A stretch of 57,147 nt of DNA from Pelosinus propionicus DSM 13327 (GCF_900114615.1 NZ_FOTS01000032.1:1-57147), one strand, 5' to 3'; counted from the first letter of the stretch, positions 39,200-49,658 are shown. Numbers and translations are program-made. Notes: generated by a model not told the origin, from the sequence alone.

Positions 39200-39745
39200 C
39201 TAAACTATACTTTTCCCCAAAGTTTCCGCTCTGTTTAGTCCGTCAGTCTTCAGAACATCTTTCCCATGAAGACCCGGTACAATCACTATGCCGCTATCTT
39301 TCCAGTGCAGATAATCAGCAATTAACGTATAGGACTTAACAATACCATCATACGCATTTAATTTTTTCTCGCCTCCGCTGACGAGAAGGGCACATTCCTT
39401 TATCTTTAATGTTCTTTTTGAAATTAAATATGAATACAATTTGTCAATAGCAGCCTTTAACTGCACCGGAAACGAAAACCAGTACATTGGTGTTGCAAAC
39501 ACAACCATATCAGCTTGCTCCAGAAGCGGCGCAAGATCCGCGAAATCATCCGAAATAGAGCAAGCGCTTCCTCTGCTGAAACATGTCTGACAGTCGATAC
39601 AGCCTTTAATGTGCTTATCTGCAGCTGCAATTTTTATCGTTATATGGCCCGCCTGCTGCGCACCGGCAATAAATGCATCTGCCAATTTATCGGTATTGCC
39701 GCCTTTTCTAGGACTACCGGTTAAAACAAGTATATTTTTTGACAA
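39200..39745 (-). CDS. Flavodoxin-fold NAD(P)H-dependent FMN reductase
   Basis: A 181-aa protein of the flavodoxin-like/iron-sulfur flavoprotein group: LVLTGSPRKGGNTDKLADAF (FMN phosphate-binding loop SPRKGGNT), a Cys pair CIDCQTCF with a third Cys, and VVFATPMYWFSFPVQLKAAI with PMYW, the usual FMN-isoalloxazine loop. Likely reduces quinones or other oxidants with NAD(P)H in the cytoplasm. The Cys cluster suggests a possible redox-active centre. SD GGAGGAG precedes the ATG. Confidence 0.9.
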   Translation of the reverse strand: MSKNILVLTGSPRKGGNTDKLADAFIAGAQQAGHITIKIAAADKHIKGCIDCQTCFSRGSACSISDDFADLAPLLEQADMVVFATPMYWFSFPVQLKAAIDKLYSYLISKRTLKIKECALLVSGGEKKLNAYDGIVKSYTLIADYLHWKDSGIVIVPGLHGKDVLKTDGLNRAETLGKSIV

Positions 39746-39988
39746 GAGATCTCCTCCAGTTTTTCATTTTCTAAAAGCGCCATTATCGCTATAATAATAC
39801 ATACTAAAATTACAATAAGCAAGTATGCACTTATTTGTGGTATAGTATCCATTTTTATACCATATAACTTTAATTATCATATTAAGAATTATCAATTGCT
39901 TCTAGGCATAAGTCTATATTTCGGACCAAGGATAATTACCCTATTATCGGTAATAATAAATTTATACGAAATAAGGGAAGGAAAAGTC

Positions 39989-40441
39989 ATGACAAATGCA
40001 GTTGAAAAAGTCTTTTGGAGTATTGCATTTCCAGGATTTGGTCAGATTTTAAATGGAAAAATAGCTAAAGGTTTATTATTTATATTTCTAGAGTTCTCAA
40101 TCAATGTAAATGCCAATCTTAATGAGGTCATTATTTTTAGTTTTACTGGTGACATCAGTCAGGCTATCGCAAAAACAAATTACGAATGGATGATGTTTTA
40201 TCCATGTGTTTACTCTTTTGCAATTTGGGATGCTTTTCGCGATGCAGGTGGAGGTAAGTCCTTATACTCTTTTCTTCCTACGGTTTTTTGCGCTTATATC
40301 GGAACACTTGGCGTGACCTATTCACCATTCTTTGAAATTTTTGGTACTAGGCTGGGACCAATTTTACTTGGTCTTATGGGCATGGTAAGCGGCGCATTAA
40401 TAGGTTGGATCGCCCAAGCGATTATCATTCGAAACCATTGA
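39989..40441 (+). CDS. Small polytopic membrane protein, 150 aa
   Basis: Start MTNAVEKVFWSIAFPGFGQI at 39989 with SD GGGAAGGA; a longer ORF (39896) has none. The motif AFPGFGQILNGKIAKGLLFI matches the first helix of DUF5683/TM2-like membrane proteins, followed by three further hydrophobic stretches (LLFIFLEF, FLPTVFCAYIGTLG, ILLGLMGMVSGALIGW). Function unknown. Confidence 0.78.
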   Translation: MTNAVEKVFWSIAFPGFGQILNGKIAKGLLFIFLEFSINVNANLNEVIIFSFTGDISQAIAKTNYEWMMFYPCVYSFAIWDAFRDAGGGKSLYSFLPTVFCAYIGTLGVTYSPFFEIFGTRLGPILLGLMGMVSGALIGWIAQAIIIRNH

Positions 40442-40457
40442 CAAATAAAATAATGAT

Positions 40458-40520
40458 AACAGCAAAATTAACAGCTTCAATCCGATGGAATTCGAACAAA
40501 AGCTGTTAATTTGCTGTTTT
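40458..40520. terminator. Bidirectional terminator
   Basis: Long stem AACAGCAAAATTAACAGCTT / AAGCTGTTAATTTGCTGTT with one bulge, T-run on the plus side; separates convergent membrane protein genes. Confidence 0.85.
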
Positions 40521-40571
40521 GTGCTGTATTTAGATGTCATTTCTAAATGCGGTGTGATAAATCGGCAGCAT

Positions 40572-41114
40572 CTATTCATTATTATCGGGATGATGCTGTT
40601 TTTCATCTTTGTCGATGCGCTTTGCTGCAGGACGAGCTAAAAGTTTCAGGGAGCTGCGATCCTGCAGGATGGCTTTATCCAAAGACTTGAAGCTATATCC
40701 CATAACAACACCAAAGATCGATGAAGTTATATAATTTGAAAGAACCGTGTTAAGCGGTAATGGTACTGTTCCCGGTGTTTGAAATAATGCCGTTAGTAAA
40801 TAAATTACAAAAAAAGGAGTGGTCCCCATCATCCAAGCCTTGAAAAGAATCTTTCGGTTAGTTACCCAGACAAGGAAGTAGGCAAATATGGAGCCGACAG
40901 CACCAGACCAGCCGATTTGTATGAAAACTGAAAATAGGTGTTCCCCTGAGCTGAACGGAGGCACATGACCAAAGATAAGGATTGCAGCCCAATCTGATAG
41001 CCGCAGTGTTGTAAATCCTAAAAAGTATGAGAAATGGCTCAATAGATTTGACACAGCTCCGCCAGCAGCTCCAGCCATGAAGCCTCGATACAGCCTGTCT
41101 TCCATCCTTGCCAT
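40572..41114 (-). CDS. YqhR-like conserved membrane protein, 180 aa
   Basis: Begins MARMEDRLYRGFMAGAAGGA, with four predicted membrane helices (GFMAGAAGGAVSNLLSHF, WSGAVGSIFAYFLVWV, MGTTPFFVIYLLTALF, NYITSSIFGVVMGYSF) and a basic/acidic cytoplasmic tail. The layout resembles the Firmicute YqhR/DUF1440-type proteins, whose role is unknown. A second in-frame ATG nine bases in is an equally possible start. Confidence 0.75.
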   Translation of the reverse strand: MARMEDRLYRGFMAGAAGGAVSNLLSHFSYFLGFTTLRLSDWAAILIFGHVPPFSSGEHLFSVFIQIGWSGAVGSIFAYFLVWVTNRKILFKAWMMGTTPFFVIYLLTALFQTPGTVPLPLNTVLSNYITSSIFGVVMGYSFKSLDKAILQDRSSLKLLARPAAKRIDKDEKQHHPDNNE

Positions 41115-41288
41115 CTCCCATACTTATAGTAAAATTAGTATGCGCGTAGATGATTACATTATACCATTTGTTTTGCAGAGCGAATCACAGCCTGCACCTC
41201 TACTGCTGCCTAAATACATACCTATATCTTCCGATCGCTAAGTATGCAATTAGCAGCTTCTATGAATCTACTTTATTACTTGAGATCT

Positions 41289-44200
41289 TTATATCAGTTC
41301 TTTTAAGCTTTGCTGTATCTCCATTAACTGCTCAGCTGGAACACCACCATCTAAGGCTGAGAGCAAGCTTAAATAGAAGTCATCCGCCTGCTCCGCCATT
41401 TGCAAGATGAGCTCTCCAAACTTCTCTTCCATAACGTTTCCATATAAAACCAGTATCCTTTTCTGCTCATTCTGTAAATACTCATCTGCTGCAGAGCTTA
41501 GGACACGGTACATCTCATCACTCATTAACTTACTTTCATTCTTCTCAAAAAATGATTTGGGATTCTTAAAATAAGCCATTGCTTTTGAAAACAGTCCATG
41601 CTGAATATCTTTGAAAGCAACTTCAAAATCAATTTGTGCTTTATTTTCAAATTCAAAAAGGGAAAAGGATAAATCCTGATTCGTTTCGCAAATCCTTTCG
41701 ATAAGCATTCTCTGATACTCTGCAATTATTTTTTCAGCAAAACGATCCAGTCTTACAGTCGTTGCTCTCATTTCCTGTGCAAAGTCAAATCCAATTTGTT
41801 CGAGTAATTCGTCCAGTGCATTCTGCAAAACTTTTTTCAGGTTACGGCCATCATCACGTAAAACAGTAGGATTGAATGCTTCTTTGAAGAAATCAGTAAA
41901 ACGTAAAAATACCCTTTGCTTTATATAATAAATCAATTCTTCCGTTTCCTGATACAAACGGTTTTCTAAATTTCCTACTGTCTGCTGACCAAGAATTGCA
42001 TGTATCCCCACTTTTTCTGCTTCGATGTTTGCCCGCTTCTGCTTTTTGACTGCAGCATCTTCTCTGGTACTATCAATGAGCTTAGCTACTAAACGGTTGA
42101 CACGGCCTAATTCATTTTCGGATGCTTGAGTCGCTAAGTTAGCCAGGTCACTGGTAATAAAATGATAAAATGCCTCCTCAAATGATGGCATGCCTGAAAC
42201 AGGAAGAGCTGTTCTTTCTTCTTTTTCTTTCAGTGCCTGTAAACTTGATAATGGATATAAGTGAGGATCTCTGACTCCATATTTGATTAGCTGCTCATGG
42301 ACATATAGAGCAACAGTTTCCTTCTCCTCCTCATTATCGGCTAAATCAATAGCATTTATAATAAAAAACATTTTATCTAATTGAAATGAATCTTTTACAC
42401 GCCCCAGTTGAATTAAAAACTCTCGATCTGCTTTTGAAAATGCATGATTATAATAGGTTACAAACAAAATGGCATCTGAATTTTTGATAAAGTCAAAAGC
42501 TACTCCCGTATGACGGGCATTAATGGAATCCGCCCCCGGGGTATCAACTAGAGTAATTCCCTTGCGAGTTAACGGACAATCATAATACAGATCAATCCAT
42601 TCAACAAAGCAGGACTTTTCTTCTATTGCAACATAATCACTAAATTCGGTTATTGTTTTTTCAAGTACTGTACCTAGCTGTTCGCTAACAGCAGCATATC
42701 CACGGGTAAACGCCATCAAAAAAGTATAGTTCGTCTTTTCAGCTGCCCCCTGCTGGCCCAAATCTCCATTAATCTTATCTACTTTTGTCCTTGCATCCGC
42801 TAAGCTCTCTGCATGAAAATCGAATAGTTTCAAGGCATGATTTACCTCTTCGAGCATCACACGTTCCTCTTTAAGCTTAATGATAACCGTCCCATGTGAA
42901 TATGATTCGTCAATCGGCTTAATTTTGTTTATTGCCGCTGTCATTGGATTTGGCGAAACAGGTAACACTCTTTCTCCAATTAACGCATTCGCAAAAGAAG
43001 ATTTTCCGGCACTAAATGCCCCGAATAAGGCAACCGTAAAACCTTTATGATCGAGTCTTTCTGCTTTTTCCTTTAGTTCACCTGACAGTTTCTTAAAGCC
43101 CGGCAACCCCTGAAGCAGCTCTGCCGTCTTCTTTAATTTCTCAGCTGTCTGTTTCATCCGATCTGAAGCATTAACAGACAATGGAGCTTTTTCTTTGGGG
43201 ATTGGCTTTTTCATCGGGATGCTCATTTTTTGCTGTACCTGCGGAGCCTGACCAGTTTCCCCATGCACTACCTCAAATTCCTCGTCTTGTAGATCAAACA
43301 AATGAAAATGGTCAGCCTCTGTTCCATTTGCCTCACTAAGCAGTCTTTCAAGGAACCTTTGCTCAAGACTTTCAGTTGACTCGTATTTTTTTATCTGCTC
43401 AAGTGCGATGATATACCTCTCTAGACCTGCTGATTTTTGAGTTATTTTTTCATGAAGGGCTGTATTTTTATCCTGCAGGGCGTTGAGCATTTCGATCTTA
43501 AGTTCCGCTAAAATACTTTTAGCCAAAAGTTTAATTTCGGTTGCAACATTATCCGTGTAATTTATAACATAAGTATCTGATAAACGGGCCCCTGCTTTTA
43601 CAGCCGCAGCTAATAATTCAGTTGAAAAATGAACAGTAAAGCTCTGGATTTTTGCAAACAATTCTTTATTGTCGATCCTTTTCTTTTCTAAAAATCGTAA
43701 CAAAAAATCGCGAAGATGCCACTCTACCTGTGATTTTGTTTTTTCGAGTATACCCTGGTAAAAGAGATTCAGTCTTTCCTGTCTCTCAGCTAACGTTTTT
43801 TGTTTTGTAAACAGCCATCCAACCTTAAATTCGTTCTGACACGATTCAAGATAACTTTGGGCAAGCGCCCTAGTTTCAAACGGCATCAAATAGGCATTTG
43901 CCATAATTTTATTGACCTCGGAATCAAATTCGCTTTCGGCCTTTTCGGGTCCCTCACCTAAAACGTTTTTCTCTTCACTCAGCCTGTTGTAGTTATCTGC
44001 CAGCTCTGCCTGCTCTGTAGAAGATAGTTCATTTAAAATATCCTTAAACGGCTCTAACTCTAGTTCATTCTTCTTCTTTGCCGCATCCAAATGGTCTTTG
44101 GTGATTTTTTGCAGGGAATGAAAAATAGATTGAAGGAGTAAGCTATCTTTTTCCTTTAATCGCTCCGCTAAAAAAGTCTGCAGGTCCAAAAATTGATTAT

Positions 44201-44945
44201 ATTCATGATCATCTTGTTTTAAAGAGGTATAAAAAATATCCGCCGGTTTTACTCCCCATGATGAGAATGATTCTACCACACTTGTTTTAAATTCCGAAAA
44301 GGAAAGCTCCTGATCGGAATGCTTATCAACTTGGTTAATCACAAGATAAACCTCTTTGCCGGCCTCTGTTAACTCTTTTGTAAACATAAAGTTCAATTCG
44401 GATTGAACATGATTATAATCCATTACATAAAAGATCAAATCAGCAAGGTGAATAGCGGACTCAGTGGCAATACGATGTGCATCATCTGCAGAATCAATAC
44501 CGGGAGTATCCATAATAACTGTTTGGCTTGGCAGATTGGAATCCGAATGACTAATTTCAATGGATTGGATTTGATCTCCATCCTTGCAATAATTCTTTAC
44601 CATCTTATAATCATATGGTGCGAGATATAAACGAGGCTTTTCGTTTTTAAAAAATACCTTTACATACTCTTCTCCCGCCTTGACTTTTACAAGATTGGCA
44701 CTGGTTGGAATTGGGCTTGACGGCAGCAAGTTTTCCCCAACCAAACGATTAATTATTGTTGATTTTCCTGCAGAAAAATGTCCGCAAAATGCAATGGTAA
44801 ATTCCTCATTTACTAATTTACCTGCTAATTGCTTAACTTTTTCGGCATTTTCCTGATCATTATGTCCTAGTAAATATTCATAGGCAGCTAAAAGCTTCCC
44901 TTTTAATGATCGAATTGTCACTTGATGATTTGCAGTATGGTTCAT
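41289..44945 (-). CDS. dynA: Two-headed bacterial dynamin-like GTPase (DynA type)
   Basis: A 1,218-aa protein with two complete dynamin GTPase heads in tandem. Head 1: G1 GHFSAGKS (about 57), VIMDTPGIDSADD, NQVDKHSD. Head 2: G1 GAFSAGKSSFANALIGERVL (about 645), TLVDTPGADSINARH, NAIDLADN. Each is followed by a long coiled-coil stalk. This is the architecture of B. subtilis DynA (YpbR), which tethers and fuses membranes and protects against phage and membrane damage. I use the ATG at 44945, seven bases after SD AAGGGGA; a TTG two codons upstream is less likely. Monocistronic. Confidence 0.93.
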   Translation of the reverse strand: MNHTANHQVTIRSLKGKLLAAYEYLLGHNDQENAEKVKQLAGKLVNEEFTIAFCGHFSAGKSTIINRLVGENLLPSSPIPTSANLVKVKAGEEYVKVFFKNEKPRLYLAPYDYKMVKNYCKDGDQIQSIEISHSDSNLPSQTVIMDTPGIDSADDAHRIATESAIHLADLIFYVMDYNHVQSELNFMFTKELTEAGKEVYLVINQVDKHSDQELSFSEFKTSVVESFSSWGVKPADIFYTSLKQDDHEYNQFLDLQTFLAERLKEKDSLLLQSIFHSLQKITKDHLDAAKKKNELELEPFKDILNELSSTEQAELADNYNRLSEEKNVLGEGPEKAESEFDSEVNKIMANAYLMPFETRALAQSYLESCQNEFKVGWLFTKQKTLAERQERLNLFYQGILEKTKSQVEWHLRDFLLRFLEKKRIDNKELFAKIQSFTVHFSTELLAAAVKAGARLSDTYVINYTDNVATEIKLLAKSILAELKIEMLNALQDKNTALHEKITQKSAGLERYIIALEQIKKYESTESLEQRFLERLLSEANGTEADHFHLFDLQDEEFEVVHGETGQAPQVQQKMSIPMKKPIPKEKAPLSVNASDRMKQTAEKLKKTAELLQGLPGFKKLSGELKEKAERLDHKGFTVALFGAFSAGKSSFANALIGERVLPVSPNPMTAAINKIKPIDESYSHGTVIIKLKEERVMLEEVNHALKLFDFHAESLADARTKVDKINGDLGQQGAAEKTNYTFLMAFTRGYAAVSEQLGTVLEKTITEFSDYVAIEEKSCFVEWIDLYYDCPLTRKGITLVDTPGADSINARHTGVAFDFIKNSDAILFVTYYNHAFSKADREFLIQLGRVKDSFQLDKMFFIINAIDLADNEEEKETVALYVHEQLIKYGVRDPHLYPLSSLQALKEKEERTALPVSGMPSFEEAFYHFITSDLANLATQASENELGRVNRLVAKLIDSTREDAAVKKQKRANIEAEKVGIHAILGQQTVGNLENRLYQETEELIYYIKQRVFLRFTDFFKEAFNPTVLRDDGRNLKKVLQNALDELLEQIGFDFAQEMRATTVRLDRFAEKIIAEYQRMLIERICETNQDLSFSLFEFENKAQIDFEVAFKDIQHGLFSKAMAYFKNPKSFFEKNESKLMSDEMYRVLSSAADEYLQNEQKRILVLYGNVMEEKFGELILQMAEQADDFYLSLLSALDGGVPAEQLMEIQQSLKELI

Positions 44946-45116
44946 AAACAATTCCCCTTATAACAAACTTTCTAATTAATTCATTTTACACGATACAGCT
45001 GCTAATGAGCAACGTTATGTTCACCATTACGTGCAATATCCGACATTAATTTTAAAAATCATGAGCAAAATCCCTTGAAATTAACCCCACAGAAAATCCT
45101 GTGAGGTTGTTTTGCT

Positions 45117-45557
45117 CTATTCTTCTTTTAAATTTTCCATTACTCTATCAATAACACTTAGGCATGTTTTTATATCACTTGAATCGATTCCATGAAATGC
45201 ATGCTGTAAATGATTTTCAACCAGCTTAGCAATCTCTATCTGCAAGGATTTTCCTGCTTCTGTTAAATAAATCAAATTCGTACGACGGTCACTTTCATCA
45301 GGCCTACGCTCAATGAGGTCCCTTTTTATTAAATTATCAATCAGCCTTGAAACACAAGTATGATCTTTGCTCGTCTTCTGCGCCAACTGATTTTGCGTAA
45401 GTCCATCCTGCTGCAGAAGAAAATTGATAATTCCCCATTGTTCTGCTGTTATCCAGCTGTCCTGCTGTTTTAATTTCTTATTTAATCGATTCGTCAGTAA
45501 TCTAGAACATACTTCTATCTTAAAACCTATCGATTGTGTAAAAACATACTTTTTCAT
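45117..45557 (-). CDS. MarR-family transcriptional regulator
   Basis: A 146-aa winged-helix protein: MKKYVFTQSIGFKIEVCSRL, WITAEQWGIINFLLQQDGLT, QNQLAQKTSKDHTCVSRLID, NLIKRDLIERRPDESDRRTN (wing with DxRxxN-like pattern), LIYLTEAGKSL. It lies 54 bases after the MFS transporter gene in the same orientation. MarR proteins usually repress the pump gene they travel with, and a large palindrome ahead of the pump gene is the probable operator. SD GAGGTAG precedes the ATG. Confidence 0.92.
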   Translation of the reverse strand: MKKYVFTQSIGFKIEVCSRLLTNRLNKKLKQQDSWITAEQWGIINFLLQQDGLTQNQLAQKTSKDHTCVSRLIDNLIKRDLIERRPDESDRRTNLIYLTEAGKSLQIEIAKLVENHLQHAFHGIDSSDIKTCLSVIDRVMENLKEE

Positions 45558-45611
45558 TTCTACCTCTTCTTAATGATAAATTCAAGATTTATGACTCAAT
45601 CGTATCAAGAA

Positions 45612-47000
45612 CTATGTGCTTATGCAACTTTTAGCTTCTTTTAATTTTTTTCTTAATGCGATTGAGTATATTAGTGCAATAACAACAGCCATTATAGCTA
45701 AAACACTGTATATATTGCTATACTTTACACTCTCAAATTGAAAAAACAAGGACTTGAAATAAACGGTAGCATTATTTTTACTAATGGCTGTACCCATTAT
45801 AGCAGTTGCAGTTGAACTTGCGACAAAGTTTACTAGCATAAATAATCCCATCCCCACGCCCGTCTGATTACGCGGCAATGTTTGTGAAATCGTATTAGCC
45901 ATAGCAAGCTGAAAAAAAGTCTGTCCTACATAGCCAAATATTAGGAAGCATGTTATAAAATAAGCTGGAGCGCCTGCCATCAAAGCCAGACTGCAAAAAC
46001 ATATAAAAAAGCAAGAAATTGCTAAAAAAGTAAGACCAGAATTCCCCCTGCTATCTGCAATCTTTCCGCCTGTTTTTGCTAACAAAGCTGCTGATAATGC
46101 ACCTGGAAACATATAAAGACCAGTTTGAAAGGCCGTTAGATGATTTAGTTCAATTAATACGAGAGGAGTCAGGTACGGCAATGCAAACCCAATACCTGCA
46201 CCTAAAGCATAAATGAAAAGTGCCATAGAATAGTCACTATTTCTAAACAGAGCTGGCTGAATGAAAGGATTCTTGACACTTTTAATTCTAATAACAAAGA
46301 GAGCTAAACATGTAATACCCGCTAGTAAATAAATTAAACTTGCAGTTGAAATGGCAAACAGCAAAACAGCAATGGTTAATGCTAGTAGAAAAGCACCTAA
46401 GAAATCGATTTTACTTGACGTACCTGCTACATCATCAAGGTACTTCCGATAAAAAGGAATGGCAGCTATCGTAAATAATGAGATCGCAAAGAGATATTTC
46501 CAATGCAGCCAAGTCGTAAGAAATCCCGCCACAATAGGTCCAATCGCTACTCCGAACGCTAAACCGGCTGATGTCATTCCTAACGCACGCCCTCGAGTCT
46601 CCGCATTAAAATAGCGAGTAGGAATTATCATTGATGAGGCTGGAAGGACAGCTGCTCCCATTGCTTGCAAAGCTCTTCCGATAACAATAGACCAATAATT
46701 CGCTGAAAAAAAGCCAATAATCGATCCTACAGCAAAAAAAACAAGGCCTATGGTTAATAAATCTTTCAGCTTAAACTGATCAGCCAGCCTTCCGTAAATA
46801 ACCGCGCCAATTGCATAAACAATCATATAACTTGTTATAATCCAGCTAGCTTGCGATGCGTGGAGTGAAAATTCTGTACTAATAGCTGGCAAAGCTACAT
46901 TAAACATAGTAGCATTCATAGAAGAAAAAATTAAGGTAAAAGATAAAACTACTATTAGTTTCTCTTTCTTATCTTGCGTTAATTGAATTGCAACATCCAT
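45612..47000 (-). CDS. MFS drug-efflux transporter, DHA2/DHA1-like
   Basis: A 462-aa major facilitator with 14 or so hydrophobic segments. Motifs: NVALPAISTEFSLHASQASW (TM1-2), YGRLADQFKLKDLL (motif A), GRALQAMGAAVLPASSMIIP, and motif C-like AGLAFGVAIGPIVAGFL, as in multidrug antiporters of the EmrB/QacA group. Expected to export a toxic small molecule using the proton gradient. Followed by its MarR regulator. SD AAGGGGAT is eight bases before the ATG and overlaps the edge of the operator region. Confidence 0.92.
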   Translation of the reverse strand: MDVAIQLTQDKKEKLIVVLSFTLIFSSMNATMFNVALPAISTEFSLHASQASWIITSYMIVYAIGAVIYGRLADQFKLKDLLTIGLVFFAVGSIIGFFSANYWSIVIGRALQAMGAAVLPASSMIIPTRYFNAETRGRALGMTSAGLAFGVAIGPIVAGFLTTWLHWKYLFAISLFTIAAIPFYRKYLDDVAGTSSKIDFLGAFLLALTIAVLLFAISTASLIYLLAGITCLALFVIRIKSVKNPFIQPALFRNSDYSMALFIYALGAGIGFALPYLTPLVLIELNHLTAFQTGLYMFPGALSAALLAKTGGKIADSRGNSGLTFLAISCFFICFCSLALMAGAPAYFITCFLIFGYVGQTFFQLAMANTISQTLPRNQTGVGMGLFMLVNFVASSTATAIMGTAISKNNATVYFKSLFFQFESVKYSNIYSVLAIMAVVIALIYSIALRKKLKEAKSCIST

Positions 47001-47022
47001 TGAATCATCCCCTTATAATATC

Positions 47023-47063
47023 TGCATATGCACATATTATAATATTCTATATGTGCATATGCA
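47023..47063. promoter_or_regulatory. Probable MarR operator ahead of the MFS gene
   Basis: TGCATATGCACATAT (47023-47037) and its reverse complement ATATGTGCATATGCA (47049-47063), 11 bases apart. Each arm itself contains a smaller palindrome (TGCATATGCA), so there may be two dimer sites. It covers positions -23 to -63 relative to the start codon. Confidence 0.7.
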
Positions 47064-47118
47064 ACTTTTTTCAATAAATAAAATGATCTTTTGGGGGCAT
47101 TATTTCATATAAAAAAAG

Positions 47119-47150
47119 TATTCGCCTAAACGTAACGTTTAGGCGAATAT
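47119..47150 (-). terminator. Terminator of hcp
   Basis: Stem ATTCGCCTAAACG / CGTTTAGGCGAAT with a 3-base loop, followed on the minus strand by a U-rich tract (forward A7 at 47111-47117). Confidence 0.85.
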
Positions 47151-47186
47151 AATTATCCTTATTCATTAAGATCTTAAATTTCGTGT

Positions 47187-48902
47187 TTATGCCATGAATA
47201 TTTTGATGTCATCTTCAGGATTGCTGATTCCGCCAATGCCAAATTGCTCTACAAGCACTTTGGCTACATTCGGTGAAAGAAAAGCTGGCAGCGTCGGTCC
47301 AAGATGGATATCTTTTACACCAAGATATAACAGAGCCAAAAGTACGATAACTGCCTTTTGCTCATACCAGGCGATATTATACGATATCGGTAATTTATTA
47401 ACATCATCCAGACCAAAAACCTCTTTAAGTTTCAAGGCTATAACTGCTAGTGAGTAAGAGTCGTTACATTGACCTGCATCCAATACACGAGGAATGCCTC
47501 CAATATCACCCAGCGGTAACTTATTGTAGCGATATTTAGCACATCCCGCTGTCAGTATGACAGTATCTTGGGGCAGTGCTTTAGCAAAATCAGCGTAGTA
47601 ATCCCTGCTCTTCACGCGGCCATCGCAGCCAGCCATAACGAAGAATCGTTTAATGGCACCGCTTTTCACTGCATCTACAACCTTATCAGCCAAAGCTAAT
47701 ACCTGGTTGTGAGCAAACCCGCCGACTATTTCTCCTTGTTCTAATTCCTTGGGAGGTGGACATTTTTTAGCATGAGCGATAAGTGCTGCAAAGTCCTTAG
47801 GTTTGCCATTTTTTCGCTGACTAATTTCCTTCAGTCCTTCAAAACCAACTACACCAGTCACGTACACGCGTTCTTTATAACTGGCTTTTGGCGGCACCAA
47901 GCAGTTAGTCGTCATCAAAATAGGACCGTTAAAGGTTTCAAATTCTTTGTCCTGCAACCACCATGCATTACCATAGTTTCCAGCAAAATTGGTATATTTC
48001 TTAAATGCCGGATAATAATGCGCTGGCAGCATCTCACCGTGAGTGTATACATCAACGCCCGTTCCTTGGGTTTGTTCCAGCAATTCTTCCAGGTCTTTTA
48101 AATCATGACCGCTGACAAGGATACCAGGGTTGTTTCTCACACCAATATTGACCTTGGTAATCTCAGGATTTCCATAGGTACTGGTATTGGCTTTATCCAA
48201 TAAGGCCATAACATCAACGCCGTATTTGCCGCATTCCATTACCAAAGCAACCAAATCATCGGCACTCAGCTTATCGTTAGTGGTGGCAACTAGCGCTTTT
48301 TGCATAAAGGCAAAAATACCATCCTCCATATAGCCTAATGTATAGGCGTGTTCAGCATACGCAGCCATTCCTTTTACGCCATAGGTAAGCAGCTCGCGTA
48401 ATGAACGAACATCTTCATTTTCAGTTGCCAAAATTCCAACTGTAGCAGCCTTTTTTTCAAACTCTGATGCATTATCAGCAAACCACAGAGTGCTGTCATG
48501 AGAAGCTTCTGCTGTCTCATCAGCTGTAAACAAGTTAGTCAGTTTTTGCCAGATGGATTTTGTATTGTCATTAGCAGCTTCTACCTTTACACCGGCTTTT
48601 ACTAAAGCAGCTTTCACATTATCTCTCACGATCAGCGCTTGTTTAATGAGCAAAATAAAATGCTCTTTGTCAAAGTTAGCATTGGTAATGGTCGCAAATA
48701 AGCCTTCCATAATAAACTTATCGGCATCCGGTGTAGCAATTTTAGCCTGACGGGCTTCAAGTGCATAGACCGAAATTCCTTTTAGCGTGTACATAAGCAA
48801 ATCTTGGAGATTTGACACTTCAGCAGTTTTTCCGCATACTCCGCGCATAGTGCAGCCAGTACCTTTGGCTGTTTCTTGGCATTGATAACAAAACATTGAC
48901 AT
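47187..48902 (-). CDS. hcp: Hydroxylamine reductase / hybrid cluster protein
   Basis: A 571-aa prismane protein. N-terminal [4Fe-4S] motif [19 protein letters not shown] (Cx2Cx8Cx5C), followed by hybrid-cluster ligands: [68 protein letters not shown] (Cys-Ala-Lys-Tyr), [30 protein letters not shown]. Hcp reduces NO or hydroxylamine and protects anaerobes from nitrosative stress. The CRP/FNR-type site upstream and the dedicated terminator indicate a single-gene, stress-regulated unit. Two ATGs two codons apart are both possible starts. Confidence 0.97.
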   Translation of the reverse strand: MSMFCYQCQETAKGTGCTMRGVCGKTAEVSNLQDLLMYTLKGISVYALEARQAKIATPDADKFIMEGLFATITNANFDKEHFILLIKQALIVRDNVKAALVKAGVKVEAANDNTKSIWQKLTNLFTADETAEASHDSTLWFADNASEFEKKAATVGILATENEDVRSLRELLTYGVKGMAAYAEHAYTLGYMEDGIFAFMQKALVATTNDKLSADDLVALVMECGKYGVDVMALLDKANTSTYGNPEITKVNIGVRNNPGILVSGHDLKDLEELLEQTQGTGVDVYTHGEMLPAHYYPAFKKYTNFAGNYGNAWWLQDKEFETFNGPILMTTNCLVPPKASYKERVYVTGVVGFEGLKEISQRKNGKPKDFAALIAHAKKCPPPKELEQGEIVGGFAHNQVLALADKVVDAVKSGAIKRFFVMAGCDGRVKSRDYYADFAKALPQDTVILTAGCAKYRYNKLPLGDIGGIPRVLDAGQCNDSYSLAVIALKLKEVFGLDDVNKLPISYNIAWYEQKAVIVLLALLYLGVKDIHLGPTLPAFLSPNVAKVLVEQFGIGGISNPEDDIKIFMA

Positions 48903-48979
48903 CTATTTTATCCCCCTTATCGTGTGAAGCGATATTTAAACTTCTGATCTCTATTCTAACGAAAAGAGTAACGATTGAC

Positions 48980-48995
48980 TGTGAGCAAAATCACA
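48980..48995. promoter_or_regulatory. CRP/FNR-type site upstream of hcp
   Basis: TGTGA-GCAAAA-TCACA, a perfect dyad, 78 bases upstream of the hcp start codon. This matches the established HcpR (CRP/FNR-family nitrosative-stress regulator) motif. Next to it is a second palindrome, TTTATTCC-A-GGAATAAA (49011-49027), owner unknown. Confidence 0.7.
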
Positions 48996-49118
48996 TCAAA
49001 TAAAAACTAATTTATTCCAGGAATAAAATTTTACATATTCACCGTCAGATCATCTCCTGCGTATTGACTGGAACCAATTGGTTAGACTATTGGTATTCGT
49101 ACATTGAGGAGGCCTATT

Positions 49119-49658
49119 ATGAGTAATCAAACGATATTGTGGAGTATGATCGTTATTTCATGGTTTTCATTATTTCTAATGAAAAAGAAGGATATAAAGC
49201 GTTATATGTCTGTTTTTTTATTTACCATTGTCACGGGAATATTAATCCTCGAAGTGGGTACTACCCTAGAATGGTGGATCGTTAAAGAAACTGCTTTTCC
49301 TTTTCAGAACTTCTCGAATCTTTACAGTTTAGATCCAATTGTTGCAGTATGGCTTATCAGATTTTTATATGGTCATTTTTGGCTGTATACCATTATTGAT
49401 GCAATATTAAATTTGGGGTTTGTATATGGTCTACTCGTTTATTTTTACGGCAGCAGAGATATTTTTCAATTTATTTCTATTTCACCTTTTCTTACCTTTT
49501 TAATAATCTCTGGGCGCAGCCTTTTGCTATATGGCTACCAAATGTGGCAGGAAGGCATATTTTCACGTTCTGAACGAACTAACCCCCTCCATAACCTACA
49601 GCCTGCAGCAGCTAAACCAATACCGCAAGATGAAGAAGATCCAACAGATTATCAATAA
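49119..49658 (+). CDS. Membrane protein, CBO0543-like, 179 aa
   Basis: MSNQTILWSMIVISWFSLFL, then MSVFLFTIVTGILILEVGTT, RFLYGHFWLYTIIDAILNLG, FVYGLLVYFYGSRDIFQFIS: five hydrophobic helices and a polar Pro-rich tail. The Glu-Val-Gly plus Leu-Glu-Trp-Trp segment resembles the CBO0543 family of spore-former membrane proteins (tentative). The ATG at 49119 has SD GAGGAGG; the ORF opens 15 bases earlier at a TTG inside that SD. Confidence 0.7.
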   Translation: MSNQTILWSMIVISWFSLFLMKKKDIKRYMSVFLFTIVTGILILEVGTTLEWWIVKETAFPFQNFSNLYSLDPIVAVWLIRFLYGHFWLYTIIDAILNLGFVYGLLVYFYGSRDIFQFISISPFLTFLIISGRSLLLYGYQMWQEGIFSRSERTNPLHNLQPAAAKPIPQDEEDPTDYQ

